Shown here: positions 36,081-47,900 of the stretch, one piece after another | Layout of the letters: each line of letters begins with the position of its first letter | Position numbering within the stretch: the stretch's first letter is position 1 | Source of the DNA: Pisaster brevispinus | Taxonomy: Eukaryota; Echinodermata; Asteroidea; Forcipulatida; Asteriidae | Direction of reading: 5' to 3' | Assembly: GCA_023634235.1 (NCBI GenBank) | Contig: JAMKCF010000018.1 | Span: 781,195 to 845,194, forward strand | Length of the DNA stretch: 64,000 nucleotides | The notes under the pieces: model-generated | Database searches by the model: none | What the model saw: the letters and a program-made list of their open reading frames with translations, nothing else | What the model was told of the DNA's origin: nothing | Made by a program: the position numbers and the translations under genes

Positions 36081-37140
36081 TACAGTCATTTGACCAGTTT
36101 GGGATCATTGACCAGTTCGGGATCACTTCAACTTTGCAACAACCCCATAATTAAGTTACTTCTCACATTACCAATTTCTGTTGATACATGTGAAGAATAA
36201 CATGCAATAAACCAACAAACCCAAAATAAGGTTCAAAACTTCATCAACAAATAAATTATGGCCATTTTCTTGAAGTTTGTCTGCGATTTTGATCATTATT
36301 TTAAAAAAAAATGTTGGTTGAAAAACGCTGTTAAAACTTCTCACCTTTAAAATTTGAACGCCAGGGCGAATAAAATTTATGTTAAATGCTTAGAATGTGT
36401 TAAAAATATTTCAGGTAAATACTGAGCAGTCGTCTTGTTTTTTTGAGGAGACGAAATTACCGAAATCGTCTTTTGGGGGGCATCGTACCCTTGACCAGTT
36501 CGGGATCACTCACTACTCAGCATCTCTCATTGCGTCAAATGGTGCCGCACTCAGTGAGGTAAAATCTTACTGCTGCAGTCGAAAGTTTATTTGTTGCTTT
36601 TAAGATACATTTCTTCAACAAATTCTTGTAGGAATATTGTTTTTTTGTGAGAAAATGAAACTTGGAGGAGGAAATTGCGACTGTAAGAATATATATTTGG
36701 GTCAATGTTGCTTTTAGGCGTGCTTCACCTTTTCATTTGCCTTTGCTGTTGTTTTGTGTTTTTGTTGCTGGATTTTTGCGCTGCTGTTGAATACACTTGC
36801 ATGAAATTTTCTGGAGAAAGGAAGTCCATGTCCATGCCAACACACTTGTGAAGTTTGTGTCCTTGAGAGACAGTTTTATGAATGGGAGTATTGGTTTGCA
36901 ATAGAGGGCAAGCTACTGATTCAGAATAGAATCAACTGATCCTGAACTGGTCAAACAGGTGACAATACTTTTCTCAAAGCCTCTTCAAAAGTACTAATCT
37001 TTTTTTGTCAGTGGATACTTGGTGGGTTTTATAACATGTTTAGGTAAACTGATAAACTTTTTTGTTTAAAATGTCAAAGAGATTGCAACCAAAAACAATG
37101 TGAATTCAAAAAGTGATCCCGAACTGGTCAAATGACTGTA
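36081..37140. mobile_element. Tc1/mariner-ended non-autonomous element
   Basis: TA (36081-36082), then CAGTCATTTGACCAGTTTGG at the left end; the inverse, CCGAACTGGTCAAATGACTG, then TA (37139-37140), at the right end. TA target sites and CAGT termini are standard for Tc1/mariner. The motif GACCAGTTCGGGATCA recurs near 36111, 36491 and, inverted, near 36937 and 37113. There is no transposase frame; length is 1056 bp. Confidence 0.8.
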
Positions 37141-38399
37141 TCGGGGACACCGGATCGAGAACAATAAATCTTGACGAGTGTGTTTGATAGTTTTAGGTCT
37201 AATTTTAGACAAACAGTAACTTAACACAGTGTAACAACACTCAATACTGCCTAGACCAATACACCACACTACACTACAGTAACACAGCCGGTCGGTATTT
37301 AGGACATAGGCTAGGGCAGGGGGATAGGAATCATATTGTTAGAATAGATTGCAACTTAACTTTAACCCAATTACTGATTTTCACCCTAATTTACATCCTA
37401 AAAACTACTCTACTTACCTCACTTTATTGTCTGTTACACACAACAACATTTTTTGTCAACATGGTCTTTCATTTTGTCAAAAAAGCTCACTTTCCCCCAC
37501 TTATTTATCATTGTAATGACGAAGAAAACACTTCGGAAGTCACATCCTACTGACTGGGTAAAAACCGCACTAGCTAGCATTAGCAATAGCACTCTCAATT
37601 TGCTAGCTAGACACGTCGCCGTTCTGTATAATGTTATGTTTTAGTTTACTTTTGCTTGCTGCGGAAAGATTTAAGATTTATTGCCCATTTGCAACTTTGC
37701 GCCTTATTGAGATTCCACTGAACGTTCCTTCAATGATTCTGTATTCTTATATGGGTACTTTTCGTAATGAGCCCAAAATTAAATCTCTGCACACATGACG
37801 GGCTGCTGCATTTATACAGCGTGCACAAAACAGCAGTACAGAAGCGCGCGTGTGACTGGCTGGTTCCGGCCGGTCCAGAGATTTGCTTTGGTTTCGGGCG
37901 ACGCGTTGCGCGAAGCTGACTCGGCTCGGAGGGCTGTGAACTGTATTAAAAGGGTGTGGTGTTTAAAACCTCTTTCATCTTCACGTTTTGTGAGCCCTTT
38001 TCTATTCATAATTGTTGTCATTTTTAACACAATTAGCATGCAAAACAGCAATGAACAACTACACTACACTAGTCTAGAAATTTTGTGGGCCGGGGGGGGG
38101 GGGGCGGGGGGCAGCGCCAGAGATAAAACTTGTTTTATTCTGGGGGGGTTTTAGCCGCTTTTGATGTATAAATCAAATTAGTATTTGTGGTTTTTCGGTT
38201 TCTGCAATACATAAATAATCAAATTAGCAGTTGTTGTTTAGTCTTTAATTATATTGACCGGTCCTATTTATTTTTGTTTAATCCTACCACCAACCCAAAA
38301 GAAAATTCTTGACAAGCGTATATCACTAGTTTCACTTTTCAACTTTGCTTTTCATTTTTCAATAGCCGTCGGATGCCAATAATTTCAAAAGAGGGCGCT
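37141..38399. other. intergenic sequence upstream of GCC1
   Basis: It holds a G-run at about 38087-38110 and no supported exon. The promoter of GCC1 should be near its right end. Confidence 0.4.
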
Positions 38400-38525
38400 G
38401 TTTACCATAAACAGTCTTGTCCTTTCGATCGACGAATCCATCAAAATGACGTGGAACAATTGAATGGGAAATCTCACATTAAGTTCATCGAATAATCGGA
38501 CCAAAATACGTGAAGATTTGAAGTT
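38400..38525 (+). other. probable 5' UTR exon of GCC1
   Basis: The sequence ends in a strong donor, AAGTT|GTAAGTG at 38525/38526, and the next acceptor (tttttttttcag) ends at 38990. The left border is a guess: no TATA box or other start signal was identified. It has in-frame stops, so it is non-coding. Confidence 0.45.
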
Positions 38526-38990
38526 GTAAGTGCATCAGAGTTCATTGACAATGAATAGCAGGATTTTAACGTTAGTTAACGCAATCGTCGCAAACCTAAA
38601 GTAAAAAATACACTCGATTGTTTAGTGTTTTGTTGTGTTTTGCGAAGTAATAACTAATAATAATATAAATAGAAGTACTGTGTACATGTACTGTAAAACT
38701 AATATAGTATTAGTAATACTACCCAGTAGTGCTAGTTTCTGGGTACTACTACTAGTACTAGACTGAGTAAGACCCCCAGTAACTGGGGCGCTGTACCGAA
38801 GATGTCTAAAACGTGTACAGGTCGCTACTTTGCACTCAACATTTTCACCTCATTTGATTAATTTAAAGCTACAAAGCTACAAAATACAAAGGTTGGTTGC
38901 AGGGTGTATTCATTCATCCCCTTACTTAAAATGTAGAATAAAACTAGAATATGACGCGTCTATTTAAATTTTGAATAATTTTTTTTTCAG

Positions 38991-41900
38991 GTGTATGTCT
39001 GGAAAAGATTCAAGGAATGGACAGAGGAACCCGGAAAGATTTGTTGGAGACAATAGAGAAGCAGAAAGATCAACTGAGTCGATATGAAGGCAGACTTAGA
39101 GGTTGGTTAGGCCATGTGAAAGAAAAAAATAGTTTCTTATCGTCCTCGCATCACAAAAACACCCAGACCTGTTTTTTAATTGTTACGTTTAACACACCGC
39201 AGAAACTCCAAAACTCTCGGTACCCCAACTCAGAAGTAAAATTGACTATTTACAAGTCATTTTAATCTCTGCAATCAATTTAAATAAGCTATGACAATTG
39301 ATTGTCTTTGCCTGTTTTTCTGTTGGAGTATTTCTCTGTAGGATTGGTACTGGTATGAACTTTATAATCAGTGAGTTTTCAGATCAAAACTTGGCTCTGG
39401 AGGATTTGTACTGGTATGAACTTTATAATCAGTGAGCTTTCAGATGTACACTTAGCTCTGGAGGATTGGTACTGGTTAGCCCCACTTGTGTGGCCAAGGG
39501 ACAGGAAACCTGAATCCTTGGCCACACGTCGTCACGCATATTTTCGTCAGCCCACCGATTAAAAAATAGAGGCGCATTCCCTAAGAGCGGGTCGGCGGTT
39601 TAAACCACCTCAATGTGTTTACCTACCTCTTAGCTTGACCTGGGTGTTTTGGGTGAGTACATAAATAACAATTTCAAAAGATATTTCAGTTCAAAATTTT
39701 TGACTCCATCCGAATTAGATTTTCGCGACATGTATTGAGCGCGGCCATTTTGGATTGATTCTAATCGCGCCAATCAATTCATGACGTCACCGGCCGGCCG
39801 GGCTGTGGGCGGAGCGGATACATAAAGCAACCATTGCAATGTGCGCATCTTCGCTCCGCCCACAACCCGGCTGAAATATCTTTTGAAATTGTTATTTATG
39901 TACTCATCCAAAACACCCAGGTCAAGCTAAGAGGTAGGTGAACACATTGAGGTGGTTTAAACCGCCGACCCGCTCTTAGGGAAAGCGCCTCTATTTTTTA
40001 ATCGGTGGGCTGACGAAAATATGGGTGACGACGTGTGGCCAAGGATTCAGGTTTCCTGTCCCTTGGCCACACAAGTGGGGCTAGGTACTGGTATGAACTT
40101 TATAATCAGTGAGCTTTCAGATGGAAACTTAGTTCTGGAGGATTGGTACTGGTAAACTTTATAATCTGTGAGCCTTCGAATTTAAACAAATACATTTTTC
40201 TCTCCGATTAGTACTTTGTCTTCCATTAAAACCAGATGAAGTGTGATAATTCGTCTTCTTTTTTCTTGCACTCAAGATGTTGTCCGGGCCTACAAAAGCT
40301 TGAGCAAAGAGAAAGAAGCTCTTGAGGCTAGCGTCAAAGCCTTGAGTGACGCACCCCCTCACAGATTGGCAGGCATACCCCCGAGTACAAAGCCTCCGGG
40401 ACAGAAGAATAATAAAGATGGAGAAGAAGGGAAGGAAGAAGAAGGAGGTGGAGAACCAAAAGATGCCAAAGATGAGGTATGTATACAGGCTTTGTGCTTA
40501 AGCTTTTTGTAAACTGTTCCATCGGGCTAGCAAACTCTGCATTAGCCCGAAGTTCAAACATGTATTGTTGTAACTTACCTTTCTGACTAATTGTTGAGAT
40601 CATCTGAGTTTATTGGTCAAACAAAAGTACATGCACTCACTCAAAAATGTATTAAAAATTGTTTTAATTTGTTGTTCACAATTGAAAAGGAATAAATATG
40701 ATTGTTATTTAAACTAGGCAGTTGGACAGTTTTTAGTAGCCCTTGTGGCAAAGTGAGAAGTATGGTTTACTAGCCTACAGCAGTTTTTACTGGACAATGT
40801 ACACCAGGCTAATGTGAAGGATGATCCCTGATGCGATCTTTTAAACTGTCTGTCCTTAATATTTTTTACATTTTGTAATTTAGTTGATTACCCATTTGGA
40901 AACATTTAACTGTGGGGTTGTGTAGGCTGGAACAACTGTGCACAGAATTATATGTGTACTGTGTAGATGCATTCTCATGGTATCATTTCATATTGCTGGT
41001 CTATGCTGGATGGCATAGTTTGTATCATTCAAAACCACATGATGTTGAATGGTCAGACAGTAGGAGGGTTGACTGCGCACTGCGTAGATGTATTCAGTTC
41101 ACCACATATAATTTCATACTGCTGTTATCATTTAAAAACAACATGATATTGAATGGTCAGACAGTGGGAGGGTTGATTGTGTACGGTATAGATTTATGCA
41201 TTCACCACGTGATATCACATTGCAGGCTGGCACAGTTTATCTATCATTCAAAACCACAGTGGATGATATTGAATGGTCAGACAGTAAGAGGGTTGACTGT
41301 GTACTGTGTAGATGCATTCACCACAATGTCCCTTGGGTGTTAATGCCAAGTGGTTTATTCTGTACAATCCTGCACTAAGATTAAAATGCTTTGTTTTGGA
41401 GACATTTTTCATGAGCGTTCTCTCATCTTTCTAAAACTCGTAGAGTAGAGATGGCTCTGATACCGAATCAACGGAGAAAGAAGACTATGTCAACTACCAG
41501 CAACTTAAGGACCAACTGAGCACGCTCACAACTGCTTTAGCAACAGTTACCGGACAGAAATCCAAGATGGAGGCAAGCTTCCAGGCAGACAAGAAAAAGC
41601 TCAGGGTAGGAATGCCAAGCCATTCTTTTACGGAGTTTCTTTGGTTAATTAATTGATTTATTGATTTGTACAATAATTGGTAAATTGACGTATAGATTTA
41701 TTGGTTTACTGATTTATGGTTTAATAGATGTCTTGGTTTATTGATTTATGAATTATTGACTCGTTAATCTGTTGGCATATTGATTGATAGGCTTCTTGAT
41801 TTATTGATTTATGTGTTTATTTATTTAATGAAATAAAAAGGCGCTTTCCTTTAAGTTGATTTCTCTGCTGCCACTTCCCTAGTCTTGATTGGCGACGTTC

Positions 41901-44900
41901 ATTTTGTTTAACCCTTTCCTTACCATAGGCGACTTTAGTCGACTGCACTCATACCCCCTCTTCCTTACCATTGGCGACTTTAGTCGACCAAGCTTGCACA
42001 CAAAAAAACACTCAAGCCTGAGCACAAAGGCCATTTGTAATAAAGTTGTAGTTTTGTCCATGTTCACCCTCCATACCCAAGCTTACCATCATTGGAAAGA
42101 GAGAGATCGGATCTTTCCAATGGTGGTAAAATAAAATAAGGTTGCTATTATGCAATCTCTTCAAATTGGAATAGGAAGATCCGAAATGCCAAACACCTAC
42201 GGAGCGCCATATAGTTGTGTACAAAAAAGTGTTTGAGATTACAGATTGCACTGAGGAAAGAAAGACCAAGAACTTTGACATTTATTGGACCAATCTCAAT
42301 GAATTTTAGATTATATGAAAGGGAATTCAATAAGGAAGAACTTTTGTATTACTTATTTTGCTGTAAAACAATATCTTCAAGGAGATAATGGAGTTTGTAA
42401 AAATGGCCTTTGAGCGAAAGCTTTCTGTTGTGTAAGAATGTGTGCTTCATGCTTGAGTGGTCAAACAATGCGGTCACCAGCGGTTGTTTATGTCCAAACA
42501 ATTCGGTAACGAAAGGGTTAACGTAGTGCGATATCGCAACACAAATTACTGGAGAAGAGATATCTGTATCACACGAACATCTGGATCAAAGATTTATAGA
42601 CTTGCCCAGTCCTTCTGAGTCAGTCTCCCAAACAGTTAATGTAGCGCCCCCTACCGGTGGCTAATACAAAAAACAGCGTCGCCAATCAAGACTACCACTT
42701 CCCTAGTTGTATCGTAAACTTGGGTGTGATCCTTGGCTATACGGCAGTTACAGGTTGTATGGCTTCTGACTGGTAGCCCAAACAAAGATATTGGCAAAAT
42801 AGGGAGACTGCCAACTTAAGAGCTAGGTAACTCAGTTGGTAGAGTGCCGGCACCTTAATCCGGAGGTCGCAGGTTCAAATTCCCGCTCTAGTTAATTTCT
42901 CTTTTGTTCTACCCCAAGTTAATCAAAAATAACCCAGTCAGTTTCCCTTGTGGTTTATTACTGTTTATTCATTTATTGATTTATTGATCTACTGATCTAT
43001 TAGTTGATTTATTGATCTACTGATCTATAAATTGATTTATTTGCTGATGAATTTCTTGACCTGCAGCAAGAATATGAAGAATCTTTACGAAGTCAACAAG
43101 AGGGAAAGGAGCAGTTTGAAGAGTCCAAAACCAGACTTCAGGAACAAATCAACGAGGTATGTCTGAAATTCAACGGAAACAAGGCGCAAGTCAAAGCGAA
43201 GTTTTTTCCTTTGAAATCTGGCTGCGCTTGGGAATTTGGTATTTCCCAGGGGCAGCTTCATGCCAAGTGCACTTTGACCTTAAAGTTGCTTTCACAATGT
43301 ATTTTTACTGAGCCATTCTATGTATGGAAGTCTTCCTCTGACCCACTCTGGAACTAGCTGTGGAAGGTATGAGCTCTATATCTATAACCAATCTGATTGT
43401 GAGGTGAACCCATGCTCTTTCCAATTTTTGCTTCAATATTTTGAATCTAAGGGACAGGCATGATATTCTTCCTACTTAAATCTGATTTCCTGGTTTGTTT
43501 ACCCTCAGAAAAATCAGCAGAATAGTTATATAATAGCCTATATCATATGTACACATTGGTCGGCCCTTGTACCCAACAAGATTTCCAGAATAATTTCCCA
43601 AATAACTTTACATAAAAGCAGATTAAATGTTGCAATTCGATGCAATAACTTCTTCAGAGAAAGTGTGGTGAGTTTCTTCGCTAAACTCACTTAAAATTGC
43701 CCAATGTCTACAAGGACTTGAGTCTGGGAATATCGGTCATATTTGTTGGGTTTTTTTCGTACTTGCAGTTTCGAAACAAGCTGAGGCTTCAACAGCAAGA
43801 ACGTGAAGCAGAGCAAGTCAACCATGCCGTGATGATTAGAGAGTTGCAAACGCTGTTGACTCGAGAGAGAAGTGATAAAGAACTCTTGGAGAACAAGGTG
43901 GGGCAGGTTACTTAAGCAATAGAGAGATAAATACATTAGACAGACAGACAGGTCACTAGATTGACAGACAAACAGACCAGGGGTCGATTTCATAAAGATA
44001 GTCCTAACTTAGGACTAGTTCTAGGAGTTATTAAAAACTTAAGGCTAGTCCTAAGTTAGGATGAGTAACTCGTCCCAACTCGAGATAAGACTAGTCTTAA
44101 CTCTTTGTGAAATCCACCCCAGGTGGCAGAAGGAGAGTTGCAAATGCTGTTTAGCTCAAGACAGGAATGATAATGAACTCTTGGGGACAAAGTGGGACAG
44201 GTTACTTAAGAGTAGAGTTCTACCCGGAAAAAGAAATTATGTAAGGCTTGCATGTTATAAAGATGGTAATTGGTGGTAAACAACTCGCGGAATTAGTTTG
44301 TCTGTAATGATAAGAAATCCATAAAAGTATGAATCTCCAAAACTCACCTCGACGCGAATTTTCGAGATTCAATTTTCTATGGTTGGTACCCGCTTCACCT
44401 TGCTAAATGTGGTGATGAAATTAATGAAGTTACAGTGATGTTTTTTAACTGTGTTTTTTCAACAAGTAGAAACGCTTGTTCAACTGAAACTTCCACAAAT
44501 GCTTATATTTAATCGTTATTTACAATTTGGCCGATAAATCAGCAATACTTTGACAAAAACCATTCTATGACCCTACCTTTAAACAATAGACAATGAAATA
44601 GAAAAATACATGTACACAAATAGACAGATAATTCAACTAACACACAAACAGACCGGATGGTAGACACAACTATTTTTACAGTCTAGTTGTTTGATGTGTT
44701 ATTTAAAAACTTGATGACAGGAGCGAATGTATTCTTCTAAAAGCAATTATGTCGGTCCTTGATTTTTTGGGGGTGTTTACTTGTTTCAATTTTTTCTTGC
44801 AGCTGAGTGATCTGGAAGACGGATTAGCCATTGCGCAATCACAGCCTGACAAGTAAGACGTTCTTATTCTTCCTGCCAACATCTTTGACATGTCCCCTGT

Positions 44901-47900
44901 ATTCATTAGCATTGTAACGGATACTAATTTTAACTGTATGGAAAAGCACCAGACTATTTTTCCCCTTTTCGCCTCATTTTGGTTACATTGGTTTGAATGG
45001 GTGAAGGCCAAGATGGCGCCCTTGATGATAATAGTAATACTGTACATTTCAACTGTGAAATTTTGTCTTACTTTTTCTACCCCCCCCTTCTTCTTTTTTT
45101 TATGTCATAGGTCTGCAGCATATGAAGAACATGTGAAGCGTTTGACTAAAGATCTTGAGATGTTCAAAAGTCAGCTGAGAATGGCCGAAGAGAAAGCTTC
45201 GAGACCCTCACCACTTCTCCTACAACTGCAGAAGGAAATGGCGGAGATGAAGGTACTTAAAGAAGTTGCATTTGAAACTTACCCTGTACATCAGTAGGAT
45301 TTCAAACTTTGCATGGTGAAGATGCAATAGTAAGGTTTGCAATAACACCATGTACAGTAGGATTTCAAACTGTGCATGGTGGAGATACAATCTAGTAAGG
45401 TTTGCTGTAACACCATGTACAGTAGGATGTGAAACTTTCATGGTGGAGATACAATCAAGTAAGTTTTGCGGTAACACCATGTACATGAGAAGGATTGGAA
45501 ACTGCATTGTGGAGATACGAAAGGACAAAGCAACTAAAGTATCTTGCTCAAGGACGCGGGCATTGTGACCAGCAAGGCTGGGACTAACACGAAGGGAAAA
45601 ATGTATATGTGAAAGCTTACAGTTTTATCCATGACTTTTTGTAGGCACAGCATCGGATACAAGTGGAAGCAGAACAGCTGAAGGCCAAGGAGTCCAGAGA
45701 GATCTTGAAGCAACTCCGAGAAGCTGAAGAAGAGAGGGTCGCTACTCTGGAAAGTAAACTCGCCGAGTTGTCGGAGGTCGTCGGAAGTTACGACCGAGTC
45801 AAGCAACAAGATCAGCAAGCTATTCAGTATGTTGGTTTTAAATTTACTTTGAATCCTTAAGACCAAGGGGAGACCACGGCCCACTACCCTAGTTCTTTAT
45901 CCATTGTGGTTGTGAGATTCCCTTCAAATGTAACGCCCATGAAATTCCAAGAAAAACTTGCAAATAAATAAATACATTTATTACGATTTATTTTTGTTAC
46001 TTGCAGACGGTTGAAAGAGCGTATCGTCCAACTCGATCTTGAAAACACAGCCCTTGCCAAAGCGGTAAACAAATCTCAGAGCAACCAATCAGAAGAGATC
46101 ATCAACCCAGATGCTACAGTTTCCGAACTGACAGAGAAAATCATGAACTTGAAGGGACTTTTGAAGCTGGCCAATCAGAAGTCAGAAAAACCTGTCGACA
46201 TAGACGGTAAGGTTAGGTCTGAATTGGCAGCTACGGCTGTGGCTACGGCTGTGGCTACGGCTGAATTGCCGCATCATCATGCATTGAAGTATAGGACAAC
46301 CTTAGCAACACTCTTAGCAACAGTCGTAGCCGCTGCTATAGCTGCAAATTCGGTTACGGCTTAAGAAAAAATCATCACTGCTGTAATCCGATAGTGTTTG
46401 TACGAAAGTATGTTACCTAACCCTCTTTATCTTTAATCTCCATAGATTTGTGTAACATTGAAGACCACGCAAGTCTAGAGGTCCACCCTAACCATAGGTC
46501 ATGTCAGCAGGAGTTGAAACAATTGAAGGATGAGTTTGAGAGATACAAGCTCAGAGCACAGGGAGTCTTAAAGAACAAAACAGTCAAGGTTCGTCTTGTT
46601 CTCTGTGTGCATAATATAGACATAGTTGTAAGGTTTAAATGGCATCAGTCTTCATTTCAAAAACTGGGAGCAAGTTTCCATTGGAGTCCAGCATTAAAGT
46701 CATTTATGGTAGGGAAGAGGGGGTATGAGTGCAGTCCACTAAAGTCACCTATGGTAAGGAAGAGGGGGTACGAGTGCAGTCGACTAAAGTCGCCTAGGGT
46801 AAGAAAGAGGGGTAATTGATAAGACTGGTCAAATAAGCCACAGAGTTTTCGCTGACTTATGTCTGACCATTTTCCTCTGGTAGGATACATCAAGTAATAA
46901 GGAGATAGAGGCATTGCAGACCCAGGTCACTGAGATGAGAGAACGCATCTCAATTTTACGACAACAACTCGACGATGAAGAGGCCAACCACAAACAAACG
47001 GTAAATACTCTTGAAAAGTTCATCTTCTCGTCATATTGGTGCCAAAACATTGTATCACCTAAAATAGCACTTACATTATACAAGAGTTTGAAACTGTCAA
47101 AACAAAGTAGTTTGCCTAGATGTACACTCAAAATTAGTATTCGCCGAGATTCAACGTTTTTGCACAGTGCATTTTGGTGCGAGATACAACATTTTTGCAC
47201 TGACATTTTGGCTTTCTGATGTATTTGGAAACATTGATCTTTGGACTTGCCTTTCACATATATGTAAAGTCTGAAGGTCTAGTCAGAATTATTATTAGTT
47301 TCTGTCCTAAGAAATTATTAGCTTTTGGTAAAGTTGCACAATCCTAGGCCAGCTCTAGAGCCGGAAGTTGCGAAAAAGTTTGCTGTTGCAGCAGAAGCCT
47401 GGTGTCTGGAGGGGAGACCATATAACCAATTGAGATCTTTATCTCGGGTTCCCTAAGCTTGGTGCAAAAATCTGCACAAGAACAGTCAAGTTTGCAGGGC
47501 ACTGCTATCGTCACCTTGAACTTCCAGTCAGCAAGCTTGTACTTTAAGAGCCCTAGCAAGGTTGAGCCCAAACAGGTCGAGGTCGCCTGACCTATGTGGA
47601 CATACTACGAAGGGACTCTGGCTTTGTGACAACAGATGAAATATCTACACGTATGAAGGACAGAGAGGTCTGGGGACACTTCTCTCATGACATCAATGAC
47701 CAAGGACACCACTCGACATAGAATAATGATATAGGGACTTGTTGATGTGTTGAATATGAGAAATTTATCTTAATTTTTCCAGGAAACTTGATGGATTGAA
47801 TAAGTTTACTCTTCCAAAAACAACTGTCCAATTAAAGTTTTGTTCTCTCCATTCTTTAGGTGACTAATTATGAGGAGAAGATTTTCAAATTGAAAGAGCA

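Larger units (their letters stand above)
39102..40276. other. GCC1 intron with foldback and 61-bp repeats
   Basis: Most of the intron is the 61-bp tandem array and the 607-bp foldback described separately. The remainder is AT-rich. Confidence 0.7.
41606..43066. other. GCC1 intron with tRNA-like sequence
   Basis: Contains TGATTTATTGAT-type simple repeats on both sides (41650-41830 and 42955-43045), the inverted satellite units above and the tRNA-like sequence at 42821-42893. Confidence 0.6.

Noticed and set aside
37795..38154. 119-codon + strand frame before GCC1
   Set aside because: It ends in a G-run, has no domain, and does not join GCC1 in frame.
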